In this document: one piece after another, positions 39,768-50,658 of the stretch | Numbering within the stretch: the first letter of the stretch is position 1 | How the letters are laid out: each line of letters starts with the position of its first letter | Source: Streptomyces sp. NRRL B-3428 | GTDB lineage: Bacteria > Actinomycetota > Actinomycetes > Streptomycetales > Streptomycetaceae | DNA length: 64,000 bases | Direction of reading: 5' to 3' | NCBI GenBank assembly: GCA_000721375.1 | Contig: JOGW01000012.1 | Coordinates: 310,001 to 374,000 of the forward strand | Notes under the pieces: model-generated | Told to the model about the DNA's origin: nothing | What the model saw: only the letters and a program-made list of their open reading frames with translations | The model's database searches: none | Made by a program: the position numbers and the translations under genes

Positions 39768-40634
39768 GTGAGCGACAAGGTGAGCGACAACGAACTCGGT
39801 GGGTTCCTGCGCGCCCGACGCGAGGCCATCACCCCGGCCGAGGTCGGCCTGCCCGAAGGCCCCCGCAGGCGTACGCCGGGTCTGCGCCGCAGCGAGCTCG
39901 CCCTGCTCGCGGGGATCAGCGTCGAGTATTTGGCCCGTCTCGAACAAGGCCGCGACCGCCATCCGTCACCACAGGTACTCGGTGCGCTCTGCGATGCGCT
40001 GCGGATGCCGCTGGAGGACCGGCTGCATCTGCGCAAGCTCCTCAAGGGCGACGAGCACCACTTCCTGTGCGCGGTCCGGCCACTACCACAGCGTGAAGTG
40101 CGGCCCACCGTAAGGGCGTTGCTCACCCGGCTCGAACCCACACCAGCCGCGGTCGTCAACTACCTCGGCGAGATCGCCGCGCACACCGAAGGCTACGCAC
40201 GGCTCTTCGGGCCGCTCGGCCTCCTCGACGACGAGGTGCCGAGCCTGCCCCGCTACGTCTTCACCGACCCGCGCGCCAAGGAGGCCTACGCCGACTGGGA
40301 GCGGGTCGCCGACGAGCGGGTCGAGGCCATGCGCTTCGGGCTGACGCGGCATGACCCCGAGACGACGGAACTTGCCCAGGAGCTGACGATCCTCGGGGGC
40401 GCCGCCTTCACCGAGCGACTGGCCACGCCCACCCGGCCCGCCCGCAGCAGCGGCACCGAGACACTGAGGCATCCCGCCGCGGGCGAGCTGCGCCTCTCGT
40501 ACGAAATCCTCGAACTCCCCATGGCGGACGGCCAGCACATGATCGTCCACCTCCCGGCGGACGACGCCACGGCCAAAGCCCTCGACCTCCTCGACGGCCG
40601 CCGTCCGGGCTCGCTGCGTGCGGTGGGCGGCTGA
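39768..40634 (+). CDS. XRE-family regulator with MmyB-like C-terminal domain
   Basis: A 288-residue regulator: the N-terminal XRE helix-turn-helix reads LGGFLRARREAITPAEVGLPEGPRRRTPGLRRSELALLAGISVEYLARLEQGRDRHPSPQVLGALCDALRM, and the C-terminus has the MmyB-like ligand-binding style (LLTRLEPTPAAVVNYLGEIAAH...AYADWERVADERVEAMR). Such regulators are common in Streptomyces with a divergent metabolic gene. GTG 39768 is used and GTG 39780 is the other option. Its divergent neighbour yceI is the likely target. A short degenerate tandem repeat lies beyond its stop. Confidence 0.92.
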   Translation: MSDKVSDNELGGFLRARREAITPAEVGLPEGPRRRTPGLRRSELALLAGISVEYLARLEQGRDRHPSPQVLGALCDALRMPLEDRLHLRKLLKGDEHHFLCAVRPLPQREVRPTVRALLTRLEPTPAAVVNYLGEIAAHTEGYARLFGPLGLLDDEVPSLPRYVFTDPRAKEAYADWERVADERVEAMRFGLTRHDPETTELAQELTILGGAAFTERLATPTRPARSSGTETLRHPAAGELRLSYEILELPMADGQHMIVHLPADDATAKALDLLDGRRPGSLRAVGG

Positions 40635-40680
40635 CCGCCCAACACGGCCGACCGCCGACACGGCCGACCGCCCACAGGCC
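40633..40680. repeat. Degenerate 15-17-bp tandem repeat at the XRE gene 3' end
   Basis: Three shortening copies of a gaccgcc...cacggcc unit start at 40633, 40650 and 40666, overlapping the stop of the XRE gene by two bases and ending just before the sdhB stop. It fills the convergent gap and offers no clear hairpin terminator. Confidence 0.7.
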
Positions 40681-40685
40681 ACGCC

Positions 40686-41431
40686 CTAGCGCTTGCCGGC
40701 CTTGCGCGTGGCCCGCAGCCACTCCTTGTTCATGGCCGCGATCGACGGCAGCGGGATCCCCTTCGGGCAGGCCGTCGCGCACTCTCCGGTGAGCGTGCAG
40801 CCGCCGAAGCCCTCCGCGTCCATCTGCCCGACCATGTCGAGCACACGGGTCTCGCGCTCGGGTGCGCCCTGCGGCAGGACGTTGAGGTGGTTGACCTTGG
40901 CCGAGGTGAAGAGCATCGCCGAGCCGTTGGGGCAGGCCGCCACGCACGCCCCGCAGCCGATGCACTCGGCGTGCTCGAAGGCGAAGTCCGCGTCCGGCTT
41001 CGGTACGGGGGTGGCGTGGGCCTCGGGGGCCGCGCCGGTCGGTGCGGTGATGTAGCCGCCGGCCTGGATGATCCGGTCGAAGGCCGAACGGTCCACGACG
41101 AGGTCCTTGACCACGGGGAACGCGGAGGCCCGCCAGGGCTCGACGTCGATCGTGTCGCCGTCGTTGAAGGACCGCATGTGCAGCTGGCAGGTCGTGGTGC
41201 GCTCGGGTCCGTGCGCATCGCCGTTGATCACCAGCGAGCAGGCACCGCAGATGCCCTCACGGCAGTCGTGGTCGAAGGCGACGGGGTCGTCGCCCTTGAG
41301 GATGAGCTCCTCGTTGAGCGTGTCGAGCATCTCCAGAAACGACATGTCCTGGGAGATTCCGTCCACTTCGTACGTGGACATCGCTCCGTCCGCGTCGGCG
41401 TTCTGCTGGCGCCAGACGCGCAGGGTGAGCT

Positions 41432-41435
<4 letters not shown>
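40686..41435 (-). CDS. sdhB: Succinate dehydrogenase iron-sulfur subunit
   Basis: A 249-residue iron-sulfur protein. The [2Fe-2S] ligands are in [10 protein letters not shown] and the later TCQLHM; the [4Fe-4S]/[3Fe-4S] clusters are in [19 protein letters not shown] and [18 protein letters not shown]. It passes electrons from FAD in SdhA to the membrane quinone site in SdhC. The ATG overlaps the sdhA stop as ATGA, so sdhA-sdhB are translationally coupled. This is the third and last gene of the leftward sdhCAB operon. The sequence resembles the SdhB of actinobacterial Sdh1-type complexes with a single five-helix SdhC. Confidence 0.95.
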
Positions 41436-43390
<1,955 letters not shown>

Positions 43391-43392
43391 GT

Positions 43393-44145
43393 TCAGCTCA
43401 CCACTCCGGTCATGACGGCGACGGGGACGGAGACGAAGCCCACAGTGAGCACCAGGGCAAGGGTGTTGGCGGTGGCCTTGAGCGCCTTGTCGCGACGGGC
43501 GTTGCCCGCCCCCAGGGTCTGGGCGGCACTCCAGAAGCCGTGCCGGACGTGCAGACCGACCGCGACCACGGCGACGATGTAGATCACGTTGCTGTACCAG
43601 GTCGAGAAGGTGTCGATGATGTTCTGGTACGGGCGCAGGTGCTCGTAGCCGCCCGGGTGCACGGTGCCCGTGGTGAGGTCGAGCAGATGCCACACGATGA
43701 ACAGGGCGAGGATGATCCCGCCCCAGCGCATCGTGCGCGTCGCATAGCTGGCGCGCCTGCGCTTGTGCACGTACTTGGCCGGGCGCGCCTTGATGTCCCG
43801 GCAGCTCAGCTGGTACGCGGACACGGCGTGGGCGACGACCGCGCCGACCAGCACGATACGGACGAGCCAGAGCGCCCACTCGTAGTGCAGGACCGGCTCG
43901 CCCATGGTGCGCAGCCAGTGCGCGTAGTCGTTGATGTCCTCGGGACCGAAGAAGATCTTGAGGTTGCCGATCATGTGGGCGACCAGGTAGCCGAGCATGA
44001 TCAGGCCGCTGACGGCCATCACGATCTTCTTGCCGATCGTCGAGTCCCACATCGAGCGCGCCGGGGATGGTCGCTTGCCCGAACGAGCCGGGGACGGTCG
44101 CTTACCCGGGGCGGTGCCCTTCACGGGCCGCGTTGCCAGAGCCAT
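43393..44145 (-). CDS. sdhC: Succinate dehydrogenase cytochrome b558-type subunit
   Basis: A 250-residue membrane subunit with five hydrophobic segments and the heme-binding histidines expected of the b558 class: [69 protein letters not shown], then the C-terminal [15 protein letters not shown]. It anchors SdhAB to the membrane and reduces menaquinone. The N-terminus carries an extra basic GKRPSPARS sequence twice, made by a 27-bp tandem duplication (44053-44106). The start at 44145 is chosen from the frame that goes to 44166. It is divergent from a LysR-type regulator. Confidence 0.93.
   Translation of the reverse strand: MALATRPVKGTAPGKRPSPARSGKRPSPARSMWDSTIGKKIVMAVSGLIMLGYLVAHMIGNLKIFFGPEDINDYAHWLRTMGEPVLHYEWALWLVRIVLVGAVVAHAVSAYQLSCRDIKARPAKYVHKRRRASYATRTMRWGGIILALFIVWHLLDLTTGTVHPGGYEHLRPYQNIIDTFSTWYSNVIYIVAVVAVGLHVRHGFWSAAQTLGAGNARRDKALKATANTLALVLTVGFVSVPVAVMTGVVS
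44053..44106. repeat. 27-bp tandem duplication inside sdhC
   Basis: Two in-frame adjacent 27-base copies (44053-44079 and 44080-44106), differing at a handful of positions, encode GKRPSPARS twice near the SdhC N-terminus. The copies have diverged mostly at silent sites, so the duplication is not recent. Confidence 0.85.
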
Positions 44146-44204
44146 GCCGATGACGGTAGGGGCCAAGGACCTGATCAGTCCAAGACATGATCCAGCTGAT
44201 TTCC

Positions 44205-44219
44205 ATAGGCACTGCCTAT
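44205..44219. promoter_or_regulatory. LysR-type operator candidate between sdhC and its regulator
   Basis: ATAGGC-ACT-GCCTAT is a perfect 6-bp inverted repeat with a three-base centre, 21 bases before the LysR gene start and about 60 before sdhC. It has the T-N11-A-like shape of LysR-type binding sites. Autoregulation and control of sdhCAB are both possible. Confidence 0.6.
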
Positions 44220-44240
44220 CGTGCGGGTACGCTGCGGGTT

Positions 44241-45131
44241 ATGCAGTTCCAACAGCTCCAGTACTTCGTCGCGGTCGCCGAGACCCAGCACTTCACACGG
44301 GCCGCGGAGTCGCTGCATGTCGCGCAGCCCTCGCTGTCCCAGCAGATCAAGGCCCTTGAGCGGGAGCTCGGGGCGGAGCTGTTCAGCCGGGCGCGCGGCA
44401 ACATCGCGCTCACGGACGCGGGCTCGGCGCTGCTGCCGCTGGCCCGGCGGATCCTGGCGGACGCGGACACGGCGCGTCTCGAGGTGCAGGAGCTGGCGCA
44501 GCTGCGGCGGGGACGGGTGCGGCTCGGTGCGACGCCGAGCCTGTGCACGGGACTGCTGCCGGACATTCTGCGGGCGTTCCGCGACGACTACCCGGGGGTC
44601 CAGCTGATCGTCGAGGAGGGCGGCTCGCACGATCTCGTGCGGCATCTGGCCCGTGGCGCCCTCGACCTGGCGCTGGTGGTCCTCCCCCTGCCTTCGCCCT
44701 CCCCGGCCCTGACCACGGTCGAGCTGCTGCGCGAGGACTTGGTGGTGGTCTCCTCGCCCGCCGTCCCCCCGCCCGGCCGGGCCGGCCGCTCGGTGCGGAT
44801 CGCGGATCTCCAGGACGAGCCCCTTGTCATGTTCCGGCACGGGTACGACCTGCGGGAACTGACGGTCGCGGCCTGCCGCTCGGCGGGGTTCGAGCCGGAT
44901 TTCGCGGTGGAGGGCGGGGAGATGGACGCAGTGCTCGGCTTCGTACGGGCGGGTCTCGGTGTGGCCGTGGTGCCGCGCATGGTCGCGACCCGGGCAGGTC
45001 TGGGTCTGCGGGTCACCCCGCTGACCCGCCCGGGTCTGCACCGGACGGTGGCCCTGGCCCACCGCAGCGATGTGGCTCCTCCTCGGGCGGCGCGTGAGCT
45101 GCAGCGCATGCTGACGGGCCACTTGAGCTGA
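44241..45131 (+). CDS. LysR-family transcriptional regulator
   Basis: A 296-residue regulator: the N-terminal LysR helix-turn-helix (MQFQQLQYFVAVAETQHFTRAAESLHVAQPSLSQQIKALERELGAELFSRARGNIALTDAG) is followed by the substrate-binding domain (VRLGATPSLCTGLLPDILRAFRDDYPGVQLIVEEGG). The ATG at 44241 is clear; the frame extends 54 bases upstream without value. It is divergent from sdhCAB with a palindromic site between, so it probably regulates the succinate dehydrogenase operon. Effector identity is not evident. Its 3' end converges with a DoxX gene. Confidence 0.93.
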   Translation: MQFQQLQYFVAVAETQHFTRAAESLHVAQPSLSQQIKALERELGAELFSRARGNIALTDAGSALLPLARRILADADTARLEVQELAQLRRGRVRLGATPSLCTGLLPDILRAFRDDYPGVQLIVEEGGSHDLVRHLARGALDLALVVLPLPSPSPALTTVELLREDLVVVSSPAVPPPGRAGRSVRIADLQDEPLVMFRHGYDLRELTVAACRSAGFEPDFAVEGGEMDAVLGFVRAGLGVAVVPRMVATRAGLGLRVTPLTRPGLHRTVALAHRSDVAPPRAARELQRMLTGHLS

Positions 45132-45158
45132 CTGAGCGTTTGCTCCCGCGAGGTCGCC

Positions 45159-45506
45159 TCACACGACGGCAACCCCCAGCGCCAGCGTCCCCGCGGCGAG
45201 CACCAGGAACGGGTACTGCAGACCGAAGGAGTAGTCCTTCGCGCGTACGTGGGTGGCGATCGCCAGACCGTAGAAGAGGACGAGTCCCACCGCCGCGGCA
45301 ACTCCGACCCATGGCACCCAGAAGCCGACGACCAGACCGATCACGGCCGCCGCCTTGGGTACGCCGAGCCAGGGCAGCAGGCCGCGTGAGACACCCACGC
45401 GGTCCATGCCCTCGGCGATGCGCTCCCAGCGGAGGAAGTCGGCGCCTGCGGAGAAGGCGTTGTAGGCGATGGTGACAGCAGCGAAGACGGCGTAGGCCAC
45501 GTTCAT
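45159..45506 (-). CDS. DoxX-family small membrane protein
   Basis: A 115-residue protein with four predicted membrane segments: AYAVFAAVTIAYNAFSAGADFLR, then VSRGLLPWLGVPKAAAVIGLVVGFWVP, then GVAAAVGLVLFYGLAIATHVR, and FLVLAAGTLALGVAVV. The layout is that of the DoxX-like (DoxX_2) group. Members act in thiol redox and detoxification in mycobacteria or have unknown roles. It converges with the LysR gene and has no obvious operon partner; a 95-base gap separates it from the next gene on the same strand. Confidence 0.85.
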   Translation of the reverse strand: MNVAYAVFAAVTIAYNAFSAGADFLRWERIAEGMDRVGVSRGLLPWLGVPKAAAVIGLVVGFWVPWVGVAAAVGLVLFYGLAIATHVRAKDYSFGLQYPFLVLAAGTLALGVAVV

Positions 45507-45601
45507 GGTGAACTCCCGGACAGTGGGCGTCAGTTACCTGTCACCCCCTGCGACGAGACTGCCCCGCCGGCTGTGACATCGGCCGGGCCCACGCCCCGCC
45601 G

Positions 45602-46147
45602 TCAGCTGCCGCCCCACCCCGTCGCCCGCAGCACCTTCTCGGCGACCTCGGCCACGGAGCCTCGGGTGGCATCGACGGCGAAGTCCTCGACCGCAGCGCG
45701 GTCGAGGATCGCGGCCAGCTCACCGGACCGGGCGAGATGCCACCGCAGATCTTCCGGCTCGTCCCTGTGACGGTGACGCAACCGGGCGTGCACGACGGCC
45801 AGTTCGACGTGCAGCCGGCAGACGGCGAGCGGAACACCGACCGCCTCGGACAACCGCCTGCGGTCGTCCGCGTCCTCGGCGACCCCCGCGAGGATCAGCC
45901 ACTGAGCCTCGGCCGCAAGGAAGTTGGCCGCGACGGCGCGCAGATTCTGCAGCATCAAGAGCGCGTTGAAGGGATCGTCCGCCGGTGCCGGCCACGCCTG
46001 CGACAGCCGGTCGAGGTCGATCACACCGTGCGCGATGCCGGCCTCGGCCAGCAGACCCCCGAGCGCGTCGGCGACGGAGGTCTTGCCGGCGCCGACGGTT
46101 CCGGTGATCAGCAGGGCGCGCGGCGAAGAAGGAGGTACGGCGTGCAT
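45602..46147 (-). CDS. P-loop kinase/ATPase-like protein
   Basis: A 181-residue P-loop NTPase with Walker A GTVGAGKTS near residues 16-24 and a kinase-like fold (ALLITGTVGAGKTSVADALGGLLAEAGIAHGVIDLDRLSQAW). It resembles small nucleoside or antibiotic kinases such as AAA_33/shikimate-kinase-like proteins. The rest does not reveal a substrate. The start at 46147 is reasonable and in frame with a longer version to 46315 that reads low-complexity. It lies 37 bases downstream of the rmdA-like gene on the same strand. Confidence 0.75.
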   Translation of the reverse strand: MHAVPPSSPRALLITGTVGAGKTSVADALGGLLAEAGIAHGVIDLDRLSQAWPAPADDPFNALLMLQNLRAVAANFLAAEAQWLILAGVAEDADDRRRLSEAVGVPLAVCRLHVELAVVHARLRHRHRDEPEDLRWHLARSGELAAILDRAAVEDFAVDATRGSVAEVAEKVLRATGWGGS

Positions 46148-46184
46148 GCCGCCGATGGTAGGACGCGGCCGCCCCGAGCCGCCC

Positions 46185-48347
46185 TCACCCCACCGCGTCC
46201 ACCAACGCCAGTTCATGCAGGCGGTCGGGCGGGCCCGGCCGTGCGTAGTACCAGCCCTGCGCCGTGTCGCAGCCGAGCATCCGCAACTGCTCCGCCTGCG
46301 CCCCCGTCTCGACACCCTCCACCGTCACCGAAAGGTCCAGGCTGTGGGCCAGACCCACGATGCCCTCGACGATCCGCAGATCCACCGGGTCGACCGGGAA
46401 GCGCTGCATGCCCTGCGTGAACGAGCGGTCCAGCTTCAGAACGCTCACGGGCAGCCGCCGCAGGTTCGCCAGGTTCGAGTAGCCCGTACCGAAGTCGTCC
46501 AGGGCGATGTCCACGCCCATCTCGGCCAGGCGGCGCAGCGGCTTGAGCAGGTCGTCGTCGGCGCCGATCAGCGCCGATTCCGTGACCTCCAGACAGAGCG
46601 AGCCGGGCGACAGACCCGAGCGCTCCAGGATCTCCACCGTGTCGGCCACCAGGCCCGGGTAGTGGAGCTGGTGCGGGGAGAGGTTGACGTTGATACGCAA
46701 CGGACCCGCGTCCGCGTGGCGTTGTTCCCATTCGCACGCCTGGCGTACGGCCTGGTCGAGGACCCAGCGCCCGAGCGGCACGATCAGACCGGTGTGCTCG
46801 GCGAGCGGGATGAAGCGGTCCGGGCTGAGCACCCCGTGCTGCGGATGCGACCAGCGCACCAGGGCCTCGGCGCCGCGCACACTGCCGTCCGCCAGATTCA
46901 CCAGCGGCTGGTACTCGATGAAGAACTCCTCGCGCGCGAGCGCGGTGGGCAGTGCGGTCGTCAGGCCGTAGCGCGTGATGGTGCGGGCATCGGCCTCCGG
47001 GTCGGCGATCTCGTAGCGGTTGCCGCCCGCCGACTTGGCCCGGTACATCGTGATGTCGGCGCTGCGCAGCACCTCCGCCGGGCTGCGCTCCCCCGCCGGC
47101 CCCTCGACGATGCCGATCGAGCCGCGCACGGTCAGTTCACGGCCTTCGATACGGACCGGAATGGCCAGCATGCTGAGGATCCGCGAGGCCAGTTCGTCGA
47201 CCTCGCGCTCGGTGTCGGGTCCCGTGGTCAGGGCCACGAACTCGTCGCCGCCGAGGCGGGCGACCATCTCACCGGGCCGGGTCGCGCAGGCCTGGAGGCG
47301 ATCGGCGATCTCAACGAGGAGCCGGTCGCCGGCCGCGTGCCCCATGCTGTCGTTGATTGCCTTGAAGCCGTCGAGGTCCAGATAGCAGAGCCCGAAGCGA
47401 CGGCCCTCGCCCACCGCGAGCGCCTTCTCCAGACGCTCGAAGAACAAGGTGCGGTTGGGCAGTCCGGTGAGCGCGTCATGCGTCGCCTCGTAGCGAAGGC
47501 GGAGGTTGAGCAGCCGGCGCTCGGTGGTGTCCTCGAGGAGCGCCAGCTGGTACTGCGGGCGGCCCTCGGCGTCCCTGAGCAGGGAGACGGTCAGGTTGGT
47601 CCACAGGACCGTGCCGTCCGCGCGGTAGTACGGCTTCTCGACGCGGTAGTGCTCGCGGCGGCCCTGCACCAACTCCTCGTACAGACGCCAGACCTGTGGC
47701 GCGTCGTCGGGGTGTGTCCAGTCGGAGACCTTGCGGCCGCGCAGCGTGAGGTCCATGCCGCCCGCGCCGAACATCGTGCTCAGGGTGTCGTTGACCTGGA
47801 GGATGTTGCCCTCCAGGTCCGCGATCCCGATGCCCACGGCCGCGCCTTCGAAGACGGCACGGAAACGTGCCTCGCTGGCGTGCAGGGCCTCGGCGACCGC
47901 CTGCCGTGCGGTGAGCGCGGCCCGAGAGATCGCCTCCTGCTCGCCGCGGGTGCGCTCGCGCAGCGCCTCGGCGAAGCCGCCTGCCATCGCGTGCTGCAGC
48001 CGTGAGGAGCGCGCGCGGTGCGCCTCGCGCTCCGCCTCTTCCTCACTGCCGCAGTAAAGGACGAGATACGCGTCCACGACGTCCAAGGTCCGCGTGAGCG
48101 CCTCGGGATCGGTGCAGTGCGCCTCGATCAGCGCCGCACCCACCCGCCGCCCGGCCGCCGGCTCGAAGGCCCGCGCGGTCAGGACGTCCCGCAACTGCTC
48201 GGCAAGCGGCAGCAGTTGCTCCTCGAACTCGACCCGGGTGCGCGAGGTCGCTGTCACGGGGAAGACCGCACGGCTCCATATGGTGACGAACCGTCGCAGC
48301 CGCGAGTCCGGTCCGTCCGCCCCGGCCGGGGCCCTCTCTGCCTTCAC
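46185..48347 (-). CDS. rmdA: PAS-GGDEF-EAL protein (RmdA-like c-di-GMP enzyme)
   Basis: A 720-residue multidomain signalling protein: an N-terminal helical region, a PAS/PAC domain (about 155-275), a GGDEF domain with an intact GGDEF motif (366-370) and an EAL domain with EAL at 494-496 and DDFGTGYSNL further on. Both catalytic domains look intact, so it may make and break cyclic di-GMP. Domain order and apparent synteny match RmdA of Streptomyces, a c-di-GMP phosphodiesterase that affects aerial hyphae and sporulation. The GTG at 48347 overlaps the stop of the upstream DUF574 gene (GTGA); the frame beyond it to 48422 is the coding end of that gene and is not used. Confidence 0.88.
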   Translation of the reverse strand: MKAERAPAGADGPDSRLRRFVTIWSRAVFPVTATSRTRVEFEEQLLPLAEQLRDVLTARAFEPAAGRRVGAALIEAHCTDPEALTRTLDVVDAYLVLYCGSEEEAEREAHRARSSRLQHAMAGGFAEALRERTRGEQEAISRAALTARQAVAEALHASEARFRAVFEGAAVGIGIADLEGNILQVNDTLSTMFGAGGMDLTLRGRKVSDWTHPDDAPQVWRLYEELVQGRREHYRVEKPYYRADGTVLWTNLTVSLLRDAEGRPQYQLALLEDTTERRLLNLRLRYEATHDALTGLPNRTLFFERLEKALAVGEGRRFGLCYLDLDGFKAINDSMGHAAGDRLLVEIADRLQACATRPGEMVARLGGDEFVALTTGPDTEREVDELASRILSMLAIPVRIEGRELTVRGSIGIVEGPAGERSPAEVLRSADITMYRAKSAGGNRYEIADPEADARTITRYGLTTALPTALAREEFFIEYQPLVNLADGSVRGAEALVRWSHPQHGVLSPDRFIPLAEHTGLIVPLGRWVLDQAVRQACEWEQRHADAGPLRINVNLSPHQLHYPGLVADTVEILERSGLSPGSLCLEVTESALIGADDDLLKPLRRLAEMGVDIALDDFGTGYSNLANLRRLPVSVLKLDRSFTQGMQRFPVDPVDLRIVEGIVGLAHSLDLSVTVEGVETGAQAEQLRMLGCDTAQGWYYARPGPPDRLHELALVDAVG

Positions 48348-49156
48348 GTCAGCAGCCCCACACCGGCGTACCCGGCGAAGGCATAGGGGTCCTCCTGCTC
48401 CACAGGCGCGTCCGGACGCCACAACGGCATGGAGACAAGACCGGGTTCGACCATCTCGAACCCCTCGAAGAACCGCCCGATCTCGTCACTCGACCGCATG
48501 ATGAGCGGGTTGCGGATGTCCTTGTAGACACCGACGGTCCCGCCGGCCTGCTCCTGGGACAGCGGGATGCCGTCGTACGAGGCGTGGGTGAGCACGAGCA
48601 GGCTGCCCGGTGCGAGAGCGTCGCGCAGGGTGGCGACCGCCGCGTAGGGGTCGTCGGAGTCCTCGACGAAATGGAGGACCGCCACCAGCAGCAGTGCCAC
48701 GGGGCGGTCCAGGTCGAGCAGTCCGGACAGCTGCGGGCTGTCCAGGATCTCCTGCGGCTTTCTCAGATCGGCGGCGAGCACCACCGCATCGGGATTGCCG
48801 TCGAGCACGGCCTCGCTGTGCGCGACCGCCACCGGGTCGTGGTCGACATAGGCGACGTGGGCGCCCGGGTGCAGGCCCTGGGCGACCTCGTGCACATTGC
48901 CGAACGTCGGAATGCCGGAGCCGATGTCGAGAAACTGCGTGATGCCCCGCTCCACGGCATAGCCCACGGCCCGCCTCATGAAGGCACGATTCGCCTGCAT
49001 GATCTTGGGCAGTCCCGGCATGAACTCCATGGCTTTGCGGGCCGCTTCACGATCCGACTCGAAGTTGTGCGAACCACCCAGGTAGTAGTCATAGATACGC
49101 GAAACGCTCGGCACCGAAATGTCGATGCCCCGCGGCGCCCAGGCGGGTCGCTCCAT
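48344..49156 (-). CDS. DUF574/SAV2177-family SAM-dependent methyltransferase
   Basis: A 270-residue putative methyltransferase of the family typical of Streptomyces (often linked to whiJ-like or abaA-like loci): N-terminal SVSRIYDYYLGGSHNFESDREAARKA is diagnostic, and motif I is QFLDIGSGIPTFGNVHEVAQ, with VAYVDHDPVAVAHSEAVL. It probably methylates a small molecule or protein whose identity is unknown. It is translationally coupled to the RmdA-like gene, so the two proteins may work in the same developmental process. The start at 49156 is the one in frame with the family start. Confidence 0.9.
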   Translation of the reverse strand: MERPAWAPRGIDISVPSVSRIYDYYLGGSHNFESDREAARKAMEFMPGLPKIMQANRAFMRRAVGYAVERGITQFLDIGSGIPTFGNVHEVAQGLHPGAHVAYVDHDPVAVAHSEAVLDGNPDAVVLAADLRKPQEILDSPQLSGLLDLDRPVALLLVAVLHFVEDSDDPYAAVATLRDALAPGSLLVLTHASYDGIPLSQEQAGGTVGVYKDIRNPLIMRSSDEIGRFFEGFEMVEPGLVSMPLWRPDAPVEQEDPYAFAGYAGVGLLT

Positions 49157-49513
49157 CAGTGTCTCCCTGTTTCGACATCTCGGGCTGACTCCGAGTCAGT
49201 GTTCGAGGCGAGGCTACTGATCGGCCGCTGACGGGTCGAGCCGAACCGGAAAATGCTCGTCCGTTCTCGGTCACTGCCTCCGGCATGTGCATCTGCAGCT
49301 GCACGTGCAGGCGAATTCTTGTCACTTTTGGGGTAGTTCGACGGCATGGAACTCGACTCCCCTCTTCCACAACGGACTTCCTTCGCCCGGGCGCAAGGCA
49401 TTTCGGAATTTCCGGCCCCCTCGGCCCCGACTTCCGGCAAACAATACGGGCCGGTTCCTCCACCACACGGTGTGGTGGAGGAACCGGCCCGACCGGAGAG
49501 GTGAACTCAGCGC
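49157..49513. other. Gap upstream of DUF574 gene, with a terminator
   Basis: About 357 bases between the DUF574 gene (start 49156) and the lipoprotein gene (stop 49514), both leftward. The right end holds the strong terminator hairpin at 49448-49490. The remaining part is not clearly coding and should hold the promoter of the DUF574-rmdA unit. No recognised operator was seen. Confidence 0.6.
49448..49490. terminator. Strong terminator after the repeat lipoprotein gene
   Basis: Perfect 21-bp arms beginning gggccggttcctccac are separated by a single base, ending 24 bases beyond the lipoprotein gene's stop at 49514. The stem is long and GC-rich, and the tight palindrome should form a stable hairpin that stops leftward transcription. 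Confidence 0.9.
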
Positions 49514-50461
49514 CTACTTGGGGGCACCGACAAGCTTGGCGTTCGGCGAGACGGCATACCAAGTACCGCCCACACCCTGTCCGTTGGTGTCTCCAGGCGC
49601 CTTGTCACCGGCGAAGGTGTACAGCGGCCAGCAGTCCATGGTCTGCTGCTTGAGTCCGTCGGGGCGGTCGAAGACGACGAAGCCCTTCTTGGTGATGCCT
49701 TCGGTGTCGTTCTTGTCCACGGGCTCCACGACCGGCCAGTTCTCCAGGCACTCCCCGGTGCACGCCGACTTCATGGGCCAGGCGGAGTCCTTCTTGAAGC
49801 GGTAGACGGTCATTCCGTTCTTGTCGACGACAATCTCGCCGAGCTCGGGGTCCTCGCGCGTGGACAGGCCCGCGAGGTCGGCCTGCTCGGCGCCGCCGTC
49901 GTCCGCCGCCGGGGCCGCCTTCTTGCCATCGGGGGCGGCCGCGTACCAGGTGCCACCCACACCCTGACCCGTGGCGTCCCCGGGCTTCTTGTCCTTCGCG
50001 TAGCGGTACATGGGCCAGCCCGCGATGGTCAGCTGCTCGGCGCCGTCGGCCCGCTTCACCGATCCGATCAGCGACTCGTCGACACCGGGCGCGGCCTTGG
50101 CGCCCTCGGCGGCGACCACCGGCCAGGCCGTGGCGCAGTCGCCCTCACAGGTGGACTTCGGTGGTTTCGCCGTGTCCTTGTCGAAGCGGTAGAGCGTGAA
50201 TCCCGCACTGTCGGTGACGACCTTGCCCAGTTCCTTGCTGTCCCAGACGGCCAGCTGACCTGCGGGCTTCGCAGCGTCGGCCTCCGCCCCTGCATCCTGG
50301 GCCCCGCCGTAACCGTCCCCGTAGCCGTCCTGTGCCGGTGCCGCGTTCCCCACGGACTGGCCGTTCGGCTCGTCGGAACCCTTCTCCTGACCGCACGCCG
50401 TCGTCAGCGCCAACAGGGCCGCTGCTGCCGCCGCGATCGAGGCGCTCCGCCAGGTCTTCAT
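49514..50461 (-). CDS. Lipoprotein with two COG4315-type repeats
   Basis: A 315-residue secreted lipoprotein: signal sequence and lipobox LTTAC (Cys23), an acidic/Gly linker, and two homologous domains of about 100 residues (around 70-170 and 215-315). Each has GFTLYRF or GMTVYRF, a Cys pair that probably forms a disulfide (CEGDCATAWP; CTGECLENWP), and GQGVGGTWYA. These are secreted-repeat/lipoprotein-15 domains of unknown function, possibly heme- or metal-related. It resembles the S. coelicolor lipoprotein near rmdA. The ATG at 50461 precedes the hydrophobic core; upstream codons are not signal-like. Confidence 0.88.
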   Translation of the reverse strand: MKTWRSASIAAAAAALLALTTACGQEKGSDEPNGQSVGNAAPAQDGYGDGYGGAQDAGAEADAAKPAGQLAVWDSKELGKVVTDSAGFTLYRFDKDTAKPPKSTCEGDCATAWPVVAAEGAKAAPGVDESLIGSVKRADGAEQLTIAGWPMYRYAKDKKPGDATGQGVGGTWYAAAPDGKKAAPAADDGGAEQADLAGLSTREDPELGEIVVDKNGMTVYRFKKDSAWPMKSACTGECLENWPVVEPVDKNDTEGITKKGFVVFDRPDGLKQQTMDCWPLYTFAGDKAPGDTNGQGVGGTWYAVSPNAKLVGAPK

Positions 50462-50658
50462 CGTGTACTCCCGTATCCGTCTGCGAGGTGCGGCGCCTGG
50501 ATGCGCCGCACATGGCCCTAGGTACGCAAGCCGACGGCAGGTGCGTTCAACGCAGTTCAAGATTTCTTTTCCCGCGCACCCCTCTCACGCCGGTGAACTG
50601 CGCTTTTTCCATACGTTTCGGGGGAACCACATGCCCCGGCAGACCCGGCCGTAGCTAA

